Below, in pieces: positions 28,329 to 37,415 of a DNA stretch of 64,000 nt. Numbering within the stretch: the first letter of the stretch is position 1; each line of letters opens with the position of its first letter. Source of the stretch: Actinoplanes sp. TBRC 11911 (GTDB taxonomy: Bacteria; Actinomycetota; Actinomycetes; Mycobacteriales; Micromonosporaceae); the NCBI RefSeq assembly GCF_012933445.1, contig NZ_JABBNC010000015.1:114694-178693 (forward strand), read 5' to 3'. The translations under genes and the position numbers were made by a program. Below the pieces are notes generated by a model. The model did not search any database. It was not told the DNA's origin and saw only the letters and a list, made by a program, of their open reading frames with translations.

Positions 28329-31300
28329 CTACTGGGGAAGGGTCCACCGCTGCGTTACCGAGCCGCGGCAGGGGGCGATCCGGGCCGTCGCGCCGTCGCG
28401 TGCGCTGTTCTGCGTCACGTCCAGGCACTGGCCGGTTGCCGTGTGCTTGACGGTGCCGTCGGACTGCGGCACCCAGTTCTGCGCCGCGGTGCCGTTGCAG
28501 GTGCCGACCTGGGCCAGCGTGCCCGCGACGGTCAGGCACTTGTCCTGCGAGCGCAGCGTCGCGCCCTGCACGGTCCAGACCTGAGCGGCCGCGCCCGCCT
28601 TACAGGTGTTGATCTCGGCCTGGACGCCGTCGACGTCGAGGCACTTGCCGGCCACACCGGTGATGGTGCCGGTGGCCGGCAGTTCCTTGATCCGGATGTT
28701 GCGGAACGAGACGTCGTCGCCGGTGCCGTGGTTCTGGATGCCGATGTGGCCGGCCAGCGAGCGTGCCGCGTTCGTGTTGGTGAAATCGTTGACGAGCGTG
28801 CCGTTCAGGTACACCCGCAGACGCTGGCCCTCGACGCGCAGTTCGTAGTCGTTCCACTGCCCGGGCGGGTTCAGCGCCTTGTCGCGGGCGGCGAGGTCGG
28901 CCGACTGGAACGAGTAGACCGAGCCGGTGGTCCGGTCCGGCGCGTCGGTCGCGTCGATCTGCACCTCGTAGCCCTTGTCGACCGCCGACCACGGGTCGTC
29001 CGACGGCGGGAAGCCGAGGAACACGCCCGAGTTGTCGTCGCCGGCCATCTTCCAGTCCAGCTTCAGCGAGAAGTTCCGGTACTCACGGGGCGTGTACCAG
29101 TAGAGGCCCAGCCCGCCGGACGAGCTCAGCGTGGCGTCGCTGTTGCTGAAGCCACCCGGGCCCGCCTGCTGCCAGCCGGTGGTGGAACCGTTGTAGAGCG
29201 CGGTGTAGCCGCTCTCCGGCCGGCAGTCGGCCTGGACCTGCCCGGCCGCCCACTCGATGCCGCCGAGCAGGTGCTGCCGGAAATTCGCCTCCGTGTACGA
29301 CTGCTGGGTGTGGCCCATGCCGGTGTAGAACGAGCGCCCGCCCTGGTAGTTCTTGCACCACGTGATCGGGTGGTCGCTGCCCATCGTGCCGCCGGTGTAG
29401 GAGCCCTCGTCGTAGGTCGCCAGCACGTGCGAGGTCGCCCGCGGGTTGGTGCGGTAGTTGTACAGCTCGTCGGTGCGCAGCCAGGTCTGCGGCAGGTGCG
29501 CGGTGGCCGCGTTGGCCCGGTCCTCGACCTTCACCGCGACCTGCTGGATCGCCGGGTGCCCCTGGAAGTAGGCGCCGACCAGCTCACCGTAGAACGGCCA
29601 GTCATACTCGGTGTCGGCCGCCGCGTGCACACCCATGTAGCCGCCGCCCGCCCGGATGTAGCTCTCGAAAGCGGCCTGCTGGGTGTTGTTGAGGACATCC
29701 CCGGTCGTACTGAGGAAGATGACCGCCTGGTATTTGGCCAGGTTGTCGGCCGTGAACGCGCTCGCGTCCTCGGTCGCGGTCACCCCGAAACCGTTGGCGG
29801 CGCCCAGCTCCTTGATGGCCTGGATGCCGGCCGGGATCGCGTCGTGCCGGAACGCCGCGGTCTTCGAGAAGAGCAGCACGTTGTACGCTGGCGGCTGGAC
29901 CGTCCCGCTGCCGAACTCGAACGAGTCCACATCGAACAGGTTCCCGTTGCCGGTCGGGCCGGCGAAGGTCAGGTACAACGAGGTCGCCCCGCTCGGCGCC
30001 CCGGTGATCGGACCGGTGATGTCGGTGAACTTCTCCCAGTCCCCGGTGATCGGCACGGTCGCCGAGCCGATCACCGGCCCGGTCGGGGAGCCGGTCCGGA
30101 ACGAGACCGTCCCGCCGGCGCCGGCCGAGGACACCCGCGCGGTGAACGTGGTGACGCCGTCGAGCCGGTACGGCGCGAAGCCGATCCAGTCGCCGTCGTC
30201 GGTGAAGCCGGCCGTCTGGCCACCCTCGGCCGGAGCGTGGTCCGCGATCTGCATGCCGTTGTTGCTGGTGTAGTGCTCGGCCTGTTGGTGCCGCGGCTGC
30301 AGGGTGCTCCGCGCGTGGGTGACCAGGCCGCCCTTGTCGGTGTACTGCGCGTCGAACACCGTCGCGTCGTCGAGACCGGCGGGCACGGTGAGCTCACCCG
30401 AGCAGCCGGTCGCGGTGGCGGAACCGAACGTCACCGTGGCCTTGGTGCAGTCGGTGGCGCCGTCCTCCGGGTCGGTGACGGTCAGGTTGAACGGCAGCTT
30501 GGCGCCCGGGGTGAACAACGATCCGTCGCCGGGCGTGCCGATGACGACCTTGGGCGCGGTGTTGCCCACGACGACCTGAACGATGGCGGTGCCGGTGGCG
30601 CCGTCCGGGTCCTTGACCGTCAGCGTCGCCGCGTACGTGCCGTTGGTGGTGAAGGTCTTGACCGGGTCGGCATCGGTCGAGGTGCTGCCGTCCCCGAAGG
30701 CCCAGGCGTACGTGAGGGTGTCGCCGTCCGGGTCGGCGGAGCCGGACGACGAGAAGTGCACGGTCAGCGGTGCCTGGCCGGAGGTGACGTCGGCGGTCGC
30801 CTTCGCGGCCGGGGCCTTGTTACCCGCCCCCACGTAGTCGAACCGGTAGAGCGCCGAGTTGGCGTCGGGTGTTCCGAATCCGGCACCGTAGTCGAGCACG
30901 TACAGGGAACCGTCCGGTCCGAAGGCCATGTCCATGGCCTGTTTGCCGGTCCACGGGAAGTTGTCGATCGCGCCCGGGGACCCGTCGGCGTTGACGGTGA
31001 TCGGCTTGATCCAGTGCCGGCCCCAGTCGGCCGCGAAGAACTGGCCGTCGAGCGAGCGCGGGAACTTCGTGGTGGACGGGTTCGCCGCGTCGAAGTGGTA
31101 GACCGGGCCGCCCATCGGCGACTCGGAACCGCTGCCGAACTCGGCCGGGCCGGGCGTGTCACCGGCGTACCTGATCCAGGCCGCGTGGGCCGGCGGCAGG
31201 TCGGTGAGGCCGGTGTTGTTCCGGGAGTTGTTGACCGGGTGGGTGCAGTCGAACTTCGGCCCGGTCGTGTTCGTGCCGAAATCCCACTCGTTGTAGGTCT

Positions 31301-32303
31301 CCGCCGTCGTGTTGTACCCGGTGCAGTAGGGCCAGCCGAAGTTGCCGGCCTCGGTGATCCGGTTGAACTCGACCTGGCCGCTGGGCCCGCGCGCGGGGTT
31401 GGCGGAGCCCGCGTCCGGACCGTAGTCGCCGAGGTAGACGACGCCGGTCGGCTTGTCCACGCTCATCCGGAACGGGTTGCGGAAGCCCATCGCGTAGATC
31501 TCGGGACGGGTCTTGGCGGTGCCCGGCGGGAAGAGGTTGCCGGCCGGGATCGTGTACGAGCCGTCCGGCTCGATGTGGATCCGCAGGACCTTGCCGCGCA
31601 GGTCGTTGGTGTTGCCCGCGGAGCGCTGAGCGTCGTACGCCGGGTAGGAGTCGGCCCGCTCGTCGATCGGGGCGTAGCCGCCGCTGACGAACGGGTTCGT
31701 GTCGTCGCCGGTGGTCATGTAGAGGTTGCCGGCCGCGTCGAAGTCGATGTCGCCGCCGACGTGGCAGCAGATCCCCCGGTCGGTGCCGACCCGCAGGACC
31801 TCGACCTCGCTGGCGGTGTTCAGTGTGAAGTCGGCGTCGAGCGTGAACCGGGACAGCTTGTTGTAGCCGTGCCACGCGGTCCAGTCGGTGCCCTGGCTGG
31901 GCGCGTCGCCCGCGGGGGTGTTCAGCGGCGGCGCGTAGTAGAGGTAGACGTGCCGGTTGGTGGCGAAGCCGGGGTCGACGGCGACGCCCTGCAACCCGTC
32001 CTCGTCGTTGGTGTAGACCGGCAGCGTGCCGATAACGGTGGTGGTGCCGTCGGCGTCGGTCCGCCGCAGCTTGCCGTCGCGCGCGGTGTGCAGCACGGAT
32101 CGGTCCGGCAGCACGGCGATGGCCATCGGCTCGCCGACCTCGGGCACGCCCTTGGCCAGCGTTACCTGTTGGTAGTCGCTCTGGTCGATGACTGCGGCAG
32201 TTGTTGCGCCTCGTGCGTGTGCCGCCGGCGGGATGGCGACAATCGCGGCGGCTACCAGGAGAGTGGACGTGATGATCGACATACTTCGATGTCTAACGGA
32301 CAT
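28329..32303 (-). CDS. Secreted mosaic: PQQ-type sugar dehydrogenase, PKD, CBM6, ThuA, DUF1080 and ricin-B domains
   Basis: 1324 residues; AGGAAAGG precedes the ATG at 32303 and residues 1-31 are a signal peptide. Domains in order: a glucose/sorbosone dehydrogenase beta-propeller (about 40-480, with D-G-L-Q-G-V-A-V-D-P and M-G-F-R-N-P-F-R-M); a PKD domain (about 493-580, Y-A-W-A-F-G-D-G-S); a CBM6-like domain (about 669-795); a ThuA-like domain (about 805-1025, F-R-H-D-A-I and G-V-H-A-A-A-D); a 3-keto-disaccharide hydrolase/DUF1080 domain (about 1031-1200, Y-E-V-Q-I-D); and a ricin-B lectin (about 1210-1324, three C-L-D/C-L-T repeats). ThuA and DUF1080 proteins act on 3-keto sugars, so the mosaic may oxidise and then cleave a polysaccharide or disaccharide outside the cell. 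Confidence 0.9.
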   Translation of the reverse strand: MSVRHRSMSIITSTLLVAAAIVAIPPAAHARGATTAAVIDQSDYQQVTLAKGVPEVGEPMAIAVLPDRSVLHTARDGKLRRTDADGTTTVIGTLPVYTNDEDGLQGVAVDPGFATNRHVYLYYAPPLNTPAGDAPSQGTDWTAWHGYNKLSRFTLDADFTLNTASEVEVLRVGTDRGICCHVGGDIDFDAAGNLYMTTGDDTNPFVSGGYAPIDERADSYPAYDAQRSAGNTNDLRGKVLRIHIEPDGSYTIPAGNLFPPGTAKTRPEIYAMGFRNPFRMSVDKPTGVVYLGDYGPDAGSANPARGPSGQVEFNRITEAGNFGWPYCTGYNTTAETYNEWDFGTNTTGPKFDCTHPVNNSRNNTGLTDLPPAHAAWIRYAGDTPGPAEFGSGSESPMGGPVYHFDAANPSTTKFPRSLDGQFFAADWGRHWIKPITVNADGSPGAIDNFPWTGKQAMDMAFGPDGSLYVLDYGAGFGTPDANSALYRFDYVGAGNKAPAAKATADVTSGQAPLTVHFSSSGSADPDGDTLTYAWAFGDGSTSTDADPVKTFTTNGTYAATLTVKDPDGATGTAIVQVVVGNTAPKVVIGTPGDGSLFTPGAKLPFNLTVTDPEDGATDCTKATVTFGSATATGCSGELTVPAGLDDATVFDAQYTDKGGLVTHARSTLQPRHQQAEHYTSNNGMQIADHAPAEGGQTAGFTDDGDWIGFAPYRLDGVTTFTARVSSAGAGGTVSFRTGSPTGPVIGSATVPITGDWEKFTDITGPITGAPSGATSLYLTFAGPTGNGNLFDVDSFEFGSGTVQPPAYNVLLFSKTAAFRHDAIPAGIQAIKELGAANGFGVTATEDASAFTADNLAKYQAVIFLSTTGDVLNNTQQAAFESYIRAGGGYMGVHAAADTEYDWPFYGELVGAYFQGHPAIQQVAVKVEDRANAATAHLPQTWLRTDELYNYRTNPRATSHVLATYDEGSYTGGTMGSDHPITWCKNYQGGRSFYTGMGHTQQSYTEANFRQHLLGGIEWAAGQVQADCRPESGYTALYNGSTTGWQQAGPGGFSNSDATLSSSGGLGLYWYTPREYRNFSLKLDWKMAGDDNSGVFLGFPPSDDPWSAVDKGYEVQIDATDAPDRTTGSVYSFQSADLAARDKALNPPGQWNDYELRVEGQRLRVYLNGTLVNDFTNTNAARSLAGHIGIQNHGTGDDVSFRNIRIKELPATGTITGVAGKCLDVDGVQAEINTCKAGAAAQVWTVQGATLRSQDKCLTVAGTLAQVGTCNGTAAQNWVPQSDGTVKHTATGQCLDVTQNSARDGATARIAPCRGSVTQRWTLPQ

Positions 32304-32358
32304 ACGGGTGCCTTTCCTGACCGGTGGCAGGCGGGGCTACCTACGTGTGGCAATGATC

Positions 32359-32416
32359 GACACGTTAACGACTTTCGTCTGACGTGTCCATACTTTTGAA
32401 TGTATGAATGAAAGTT
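32359..32416 (-). promoter_or_regulatory. Likely operator region of the mosaic carbohydrate gene
   Basis: Holds GACACGT (32359-32365) mirrored by ACGTGTC (32382-32388), an internal CGTTAACG palindrome, a CATAC/GTATG dyad (32389-32406) and a GAAAGTT box (32410-32416). GTTAAC and GAAAGTT recur upstream of the arabinofuranosidase gene at 59416, suggesting a shared sugar-responsive control. Confidence 0.4.
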
Positions 32417-32442
32417 GACCCGGTCGGCGACGGAACCCGGCT

Positions 32443-34137
32443 TCAGTGCGACAGCGCCGCGGCCACCCGGGCGGCGGTGTTCTCCTGGCCGTTGAACCCG
32501 TCGCTCGCCAGGTAATCGTTGGTGGCGAAGGGGATCCGCTGGTCGTCGGCAGTGCCGCCGATGCCGTCGCGCCCGGCCACGATCCGGGCGATGTCGGTCG
32601 AGTCCATCAGCCCCGGCCGGCCGTCGGTGGGCTGGGTGTGCCAGTTGCCCAGCAGGTGCCCGACCTCGTGGCTGATGTAGTCGCTCAGCACCTCGGCGAT
32701 GTAGCCGACGCGGTCGCGCGATCCGGTCAGGTAGGCGTTGATCGAGTCCGGGTCGGCGGCGGTGTCACTGAGAATGTCCGTCAGCACGACGGCGGTCTCC
32801 TCGGTGGCGTAGTTGCCGGGGTCGATCGACTGCGCGATGCCGATGGTGGGCAGTCCGCTGTCCTTCATGGTGCCGCCGACGACGACGCGGCTGACGTCGC
32901 GACGGCCGTACAGGTCCGGGCCGTCGGCGCTGGACGCGACGTGGGCGGCGGAACCGCCACCGACCTGCAGGTTGCGCCGGACGTCCGCGGTGACGGTCTT
33001 CTCCAGCGCGCCTTCGTCGGTGCTCTTCAGACCCCAGGCGGGCAGGAACGTCCGCAGGGCCGGGAACGCCCGCTGCCCGGTGGGATCGGGGATCTCGATG
33101 CCGCTGTTCGCGAAGATGGCCGGGTCGACCCGGGCGCCGTCGTAGTCCAGGTAGATCGTCTGCACGTCGCCGGTGTGCTCGAGCCGCGGCCGGCTCACCA
33201 CCAGCGTCAGCCGGTAGGTGCCACCGGTGCCGGCCACCTGGATGTAGTGCCAGCCGTCGGTGGTCGCGATGTGGTCGGTGGACAGGTCGCCGTGCGGGAG
33301 CGGGCTGAGCGCCGGGTAGTTGGACGCGGCGTCGCCGGTCGAGCCGTGCACGTCACGGCCGGCCGGGTCGAACACGGTCAGCATGTCCGGCGAGCCGGTC
33401 GTGGCCGCGCCGAGCACGTCGCCGCGCCGCAGCCGGATCGCGTAGACGTCCACGTCCGCGGCCGCGGAGACGATCGACAGGCGGTACGGTCCGGTGGCGG
33501 CCGGACCGCTTGTGCCGGACGCGGTGACCCGCGCGTAGTAGGCACCCGCCGTGGCCACCCGATGGGTGAGCACGGGGTTCGGGTCGGTGACCCGGTTGTC
33601 GTTGAAGTCCACCGCGGTGCCCCGCGAGTCGTACAGGACGATCGCGGCGTCGAGCCGGTCGGCCGCCACCTTGATGATGATCGTGTCCCCGGCGGCGGCG
33701 TCCACCCGGTAGACGTCGGAAGCGCGCGGGCCGCCACCGATCTCGCCGGTCGTGGTGATTCCCGGGCGGTGCGGGCCGATCCCGGTCCTCGTGGCGAGCC
33801 GGATCGACCCGTCGTCCCCGGCGGCCGGCGGGATCGCCGTGGTGGCCTGCGACGCCGGCGACAGCGCGCCCAGGACGGTCACCGACCGTGATCCGAGCTG
33901 CTCGGCGGAGTCCCCGCTGTCGTTGCGGCCGCGCGTGCCGACCGGCTCCCGCTCGATGACGTCGGGCGCGGGCGGGAGTAACTCCGGGAGCCGGCCGGGC
34001 GGGCGGAGCCGGTTCGTTCCGACGGTCCGCACCACGGCGGGACCGACCGTCAGCACCTCCGGCCGCGCCGGCCCGGACAGCGCTGCGGCGATGGCCGTCA
34101 GCGCGATCGCCGCGGGCAGCACATTACCTCTCACCAC
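32443..34137 (-). CDS. Secreted metzincin-type zinc protease with pre-peptidase domains
   Basis: 564 residues from GTG (a second GTG is the next codon). A hydrophobic signal occupies about 5-25. The central part (about 130-340) carries two domains resembling bacterial pre-peptidase C-terminal domains, with D-V-Y-R-V-D-A-A-A-G-D-T-I and the companion Y-R-L-S-I-V and Y-R-L-T-L-V strands. The protease core near residue 489 reads H-E-V-G-H-L-L-G-N-W-H, a perfect HExxHxxGxxH zinc site, and the following G-L-M-D provides the Met-turn. Here the accessory domains precede the catalytic one, the reverse of the common order. It lies 73 bp downstream of the condensation-type gene on the same strand. Confidence 0.8.
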   Translation of the reverse strand: MVRGNVLPAAIALTAIAAALSGPARPEVLTVGPAVVRTVGTNRLRPPGRLPELLPPAPDVIEREPVGTRGRNDSGDSAEQLGSRSVTVLGALSPASQATTAIPPAAGDDGSIRLATRTGIGPHRPGITTTGEIGGGPRASDVYRVDAAAGDTIIIKVAADRLDAAIVLYDSRGTAVDFNDNRVTDPNPVLTHRVATAGAYYARVTASGTSGPAATGPYRLSIVSAAADVDVYAIRLRRGDVLGAATTGSPDMLTVFDPAGRDVHGSTGDAASNYPALSPLPHGDLSTDHIATTDGWHYIQVAGTGGTYRLTLVVSRPRLEHTGDVQTIYLDYDGARVDPAIFANSGIEIPDPTGQRAFPALRTFLPAWGLKSTDEGALEKTVTADVRRNLQVGGGSAAHVASSADGPDLYGRRDVSRVVVGGTMKDSGLPTIGIAQSIDPGNYATEETAVVLTDILSDTAADPDSINAYLTGSRDRVGYIAEVLSDYISHEVGHLLGNWHTQPTDGRPGLMDSTDIARIVAGRDGIGGTADDQRIPFATNDYLASDGFNGQENTAARVAAALSH

Positions 34138-34209
34138 CCCCGCAACGGGCGCCCCGGAGCGCGAGTTCGGTGTCGTGACCTCCGTGACCTTCCCGGTGGC
34201 AATTAATTG

Positions 34210-35400
34210 TCACTGCGGCGTCCGTGTCGCCTCTTCCAGTTCGAACAACAGCGGTGCCGGATCCTTGTGTGCGGCGACCGTAACGCGCAGTGAACCGTCG
34301 AATGTGGTGACGCCGACCATATGTTCGCCCGGGTACCGGCCCATCACCATCGGCCCCCAGATCGCCCGCGGCCGGACCGGACCGGCCCAGTCGAGCGCCG
34401 GTGCGCCGAGGTTGCTGACCAGCAATTCGTAATCGATCGCCTGATGGATGTATCTGCGTACCTCGGATGCGGTGACCGCCGGCGGCAGGAAATGGTTCGA
34501 CACGGCGGCCGCGCTCGCCACCGCCGCCTCAGACTTCGCGCCGGCGGTCTGCGCCCGCACCGCCCGTGCCCGGTCCCAGAGACGGGTGCTCCCGTGCGCC
34601 TCGAATCCGAGCCGGATCGCCCCGAATGTCGGCGCGAGGCTTTCCCCGGCATCGAGGATCGGCCGCAGGTCGATCGGGTTGAAGACACGGATGTAGTCGG
34701 TCCCGACAATCGCCGCGCAGGAACGCGAGGCCGCCGCGACGATCAGCGAATTGACGGTCGCCCGCTCGGCGCGGCATCGCTGTACCAGCCGCGTGGTCTC
34801 GTCTCTGGTCAAGGCGAATGTGCGAATCACGGCCGGGGAACCGTCGAACGGCTGATCGTCCAGCGGAATGGTCATCCGGGGATCGATGCCGGTCAGGTCG
34901 GGCATCGGAGCCCGGCCGATCCGGTCCGCGATGAGATCCTCCAAGGACGGCGGCGCGGCGGTCGGTTCCAGCGCGCCGCCGTTGAGCGCCGTCACAAGGT
35001 CGCGCAGCACATACATGGCGCCCATCGCGTCGGCGATGCAGTGTTCGAGTGTGAGAACCAGCGTCGTGCCGTTCTCGTCGTCGGTCTGGACAACGCGCAT
35101 CAGCGGCCCGTTCGACGGATCGAAGGCCCGGCCGAGTTCCTTTCCGGCCTGTTCCTGCCACGGACCGGTCGCCGACGACAGGGCAATGGAACGGTCGGTT
35201 CGATAGAACGCGGGCGGGGTGCCGTCCACCCGGGCCGACAGCAACGGATGCCGGGCCTGGACGGCATCGAGGGCGATACGCACGACAGCGGGACTCAACG
35301 TCTCACGAAACGCGGCCGCCATCACGAAATGCAGTGGATAGGTCTGGATGCTGCGGAAGTACAAGCGCTCGAGAGCGCCGAGCGAACGGATCAGCGACAC
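34210..35400 (-). CDS. PapA-like condensation-superfamily acyltransferase
   Basis: 396 residues. The N-terminus M-S-L-I-R-S-L-G-A-L-E-R-L-Y-F-R and the segment A-R-H-P-L-L-S-A-R-V match PapA-type acyltransferases and wax-ester-synthase relatives. The catalytic motif HHxxxDG is degenerate: residues 119-125 read E-H-C-I-A-D-A, keeping the catalytic His (H120) and Asp (D124) but losing the first His and the Gly. The C-terminal lobe has N-L-G-A-P-A-L-D-W-A-G-P in place of DFGWG. There is no carrier protein or synthetase gene nearby. It may acylate a lipid or small molecule. It is 75 bp downstream of the alpha/beta hydrolase on the same strand, so the two may be co-transcribed. Confidence 0.75.
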   Translation of the reverse strand: MSLIRSLGALERLYFRSIQTYPLHFVMAAAFRETLSPAVVRIALDAVQARHPLLSARVDGTPPAFYRTDRSIALSSATGPWQEQAGKELGRAFDPSNGPLMRVVQTDDENGTTLVLTLEHCIADAMGAMYVLRDLVTALNGGALEPTAAPPSLEDLIADRIGRAPMPDLTGIDPRMTIPLDDQPFDGSPAVIRTFALTRDETTRLVQRCRAERATVNSLIVAAASRSCAAIVGTDYIRVFNPIDLRPILDAGESLAPTFGAIRLGFEAHGSTRLWDRARAVRAQTAGAKSEAAVASAAAVSNHFLPPAVTASEVRRYIHQAIDYELLVSNLGAPALDWAGPVRPRAIWGPMVMGRYPGEHMVGVTTFDGSLRVTVAAHKDPAPLLFELEEATRTPQ

Positions 35401-35475
35401 GATCCCATCCCTGGTGGCAGTTCGACGACTGGGCCCACCAGAGACGAGATCGAGGCGCGCGATGTGACATTCAGG

Positions 35476-36204
35476 TCAGTCGGCGACGTGTGCCGCCGCG
35501 GCCAGGATCGTGTCGATCGAGACCTGGGGATGCGACACCATCGAGACGTGCGAGCCCGCCACCTCGGTGATCTTGGCGCCGGCCCGCTCGGCCATCGATC
35601 GCTGGGTGGCCGCCGGGATCACCTTGTCCTCGGTGCCCACGACCGCCCAGCTCGGCAACGTCTTCCAGGCCGCGGTCACCGACGGCGTCGTGTTCGCGCT
35701 CAACGTGATCGGCCGCTGGCCCGCGGCGATCAGCCACCGGTCCGCCTCGCTCAGATCCTGGGCGAAGGAATTGTGGACGGTGCCGGGCTTCAGGAACGCC
35801 TCCGCGTCACCCTCCGGCGCGCCCGGGTATCCGGCGATGTCGAACACCGTCGTCGGGTCCGGGACGTCGAACGCCGAACCCGATCCACCGAGGATCTGAA
35901 ACGTCGTTTCGCCTTCGTCGGGGATGAATGCGTCGACGTAGACCAGGGCCCGCACGTCACCGCCCCCGGTCCCGGCATTCGTGATGACGAAACCGCCGTA
36001 CGAATGGCCGGCCAGCACGACCGGCCCGGTGGTGCGCTGAGCGAGAAACGACGCGATGTACGCGGCGTCGCCCGCCACGCCACGCAGCGGATTCGGCGGC
36101 GCTAAGACGGTGTAATCCCGGCTCTGTAACTCGGACGCCACCGCGTTCCAACTCGACGCATCCGCCCATGCTCCGTGCACGAGGACGATGGTGGGTTTCG
36201 GCAT
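35476..36204 (-). CDS. Alpha/beta hydrolase (esterase-like)
   Basis: 242 residues from the ATG at 36204, which follows GGAGAAGAG; an upstream frame extension lacks a ribosome site. The fold markers are I-V-L-V-H-G-A-W-A-D-A-S-S-W near the start (oxyanion region), the nucleophile elbow G-H-S-Y-G-G around residue 80, D in V-G-T-E-D-K-V-I-P and the catalytic His in A-G-S-H-V-S-M-V-S-H-P. This matches the small plant-esterase-like hydrolase group common in soil actinobacteria. No signal peptide, so cytoplasmic. Substrate cannot be told. It heads a possible three-gene minus-strand run with the condensation and metalloprotease genes. Confidence 0.85.
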   Translation of the reverse strand: MPKPTIVLVHGAWADASSWNAVASELQSRDYTVLAPPNPLRGVAGDAAYIASFLAQRTTGPVVLAGHSYGGFVITNAGTGGGDVRALVYVDAFIPDEGETTFQILGGSGSAFDVPDPTTVFDIAGYPGAPEGDAEAFLKPGTVHNSFAQDLSEADRWLIAAGQRPITLSANTTPSVTAAWKTLPSWAVVGTEDKVIPAATQRSMAERAGAKITEVAGSHVSMVSHPQVSIDTILAAAAHVAD

Positions 36205-36416
36205 GCTCTTCTCCCTTGCCGCACTACGAAGGTCAGCCCCCATCCTCGACCCCGCCGCCCCGGAATCGGCCAGCCGCACAGATGAACATCGGCACCCGTT
36301 CGGCGGTCCTCAAAGCACAAACCACGCCAGAGGTACGCCTCGCCGAACGGCCCCGGAGTTTTCGCCACCCTGAGTGCAACAACATCTCCGCGCGCCACAC
36401 CGGCCGGTGCGGGCCG

Positions 36417-36869
36417 TCAGCGGACGCAAACCTTCCATTTGCCGTCCTCTTTGGCCATCGGCAATTCCAATGCCTCCTCGGCGCCGGTGCCGACGGTCAG
36501 CTCCATCTGGACGTCGGCGCGCCAGGACAGATTCCACAGGGTGACTTTCGTGTTGACGACCCGTTCCCCGCTGACGCCCTTGCCGCGCACGTAGGTCGCG
36601 AACGCGTCATGGCTGCTCTTGGAGTCGCTCGCCGTGCAGACGTACTGCAGCGCGCGGCCGTCGTCCTGCGCGATCACCGCCGCGACGTACGCCTCGGCCG
36701 CGTTGCCAGCCGGCTTGACCTGCCCGGCGGTCAGGGCGAAGACGGCCACGCCGCCGCAGCCACAGCACAACACCAGCGTGCCCGCCACCAGGGCAACGAT
36801 CAGCCCCCACCGTCGCCGCGGCCGGGGAGGTGGCAGAAAGGGCGGACCGTAAGGCGGAGTCGCCGTCAT
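36417..36869 (-). CDS. Small single-pass membrane protein
   Basis: 150 residues. A Pro-rich cytoplasmic N-terminus (P-P-Y-G-P-P-F-L-P-P-P-R-P-R-R-R) leads to one membrane helix at about 22-47 that includes C-C-G-C-G-G. The outer domain of about 100 residues contains A-A-E-A-Y-V-A-A-V-I-A-Q-D and ends with K-W-K-V-C-V-R, the layout of DUF4878/lumazine-like outer domains of actinobacterial membrane proteins, with a single Cys near the end. Function unknown. Confidence 0.7.
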   Translation of the reverse strand: MTATPPYGPPFLPPPRPRRRWGLIVALVAGTLVLCCGCGGVAVFALTAGQVKPAGNAAEAYVAAVIAQDDGRALQYVCTASDSKSSHDAFATYVRGKGVSGERVVNTKVTLWNLSWRADVQMELTVGTGAEEALELPMAKEDGKWKVCVR

Positions 36870-37219
36870 ACCGAAATCATAGACATCAATGCACAGGTCG
36901 CGTCATCCCGACGTGCAGACGTTTCCGCACGCGTTCCCCCGCCCCGCACCGCCACCCGAGCCCTCGCCTACGCCCAGCGCGGCGGCGCCCGCCGCTCGCG
37001 CGGTGCAACCCGCTCGGGCGCGCGGATCCCGCCACCGCCACCGCCGTCGTCGCCACAGTCGTCGTCGCCACCACTGGTGCTGCTGCCACCGCCGCAGTCG
37101 CCGCGGTTGCTGCGACTACCGGCGCTACTCCCGCAACTGCCGCCGAGATGGCCAACGCGCCGCACCTGTCGCCAGGTCAGCTCGGGCTAGTCCATCCGAT
37201 CCCACTATGTGATGATCCC
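36870..37219. other. Gene-free low-complexity stretch
   Basis: Bases 37020-37150 are rich in CCG/CAC-type triplets, which keeps several frames open in both directions. I see no start, ribosome site or conserved protein that supports a gene. Confidence 0.4.
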
Positions 37220-37415
37220 GGCCATATCCTGGGATTTCTGGAGACCTTGGAAACTTACGCCCACATGCGAGCCATAAATCTCCAAGGTCTACGAAATGCA
37301 AGGGAAAGCGGTCGAACAAAAGTCGCAAAGGGGAAGATAAGACCCTCTACTGTGGACCCGGGTCTCACATTGCGGTCCCGGTCGCCACAATGTGGTCGCC
37401 AGTCTCGCCGCGTGT
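37220..37415 (+). repeat. Dispersed stem-loop element, copy 2
   Basis: Begins GGCCATATCCTGGG, then a stem-loop at 37242-37290 (AGACCTTGGA pairs with TCCAAGGTCT, loop containing GCCCACATGCGAGCC). The tail has GAACAAAAGTCGCA and CACATTG/CCACAATGTGG and ends one base before the inverted repeat of element A copy 2. A second fragment of the same tail lies just after that element (37819-37867). Confidence 0.78.
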
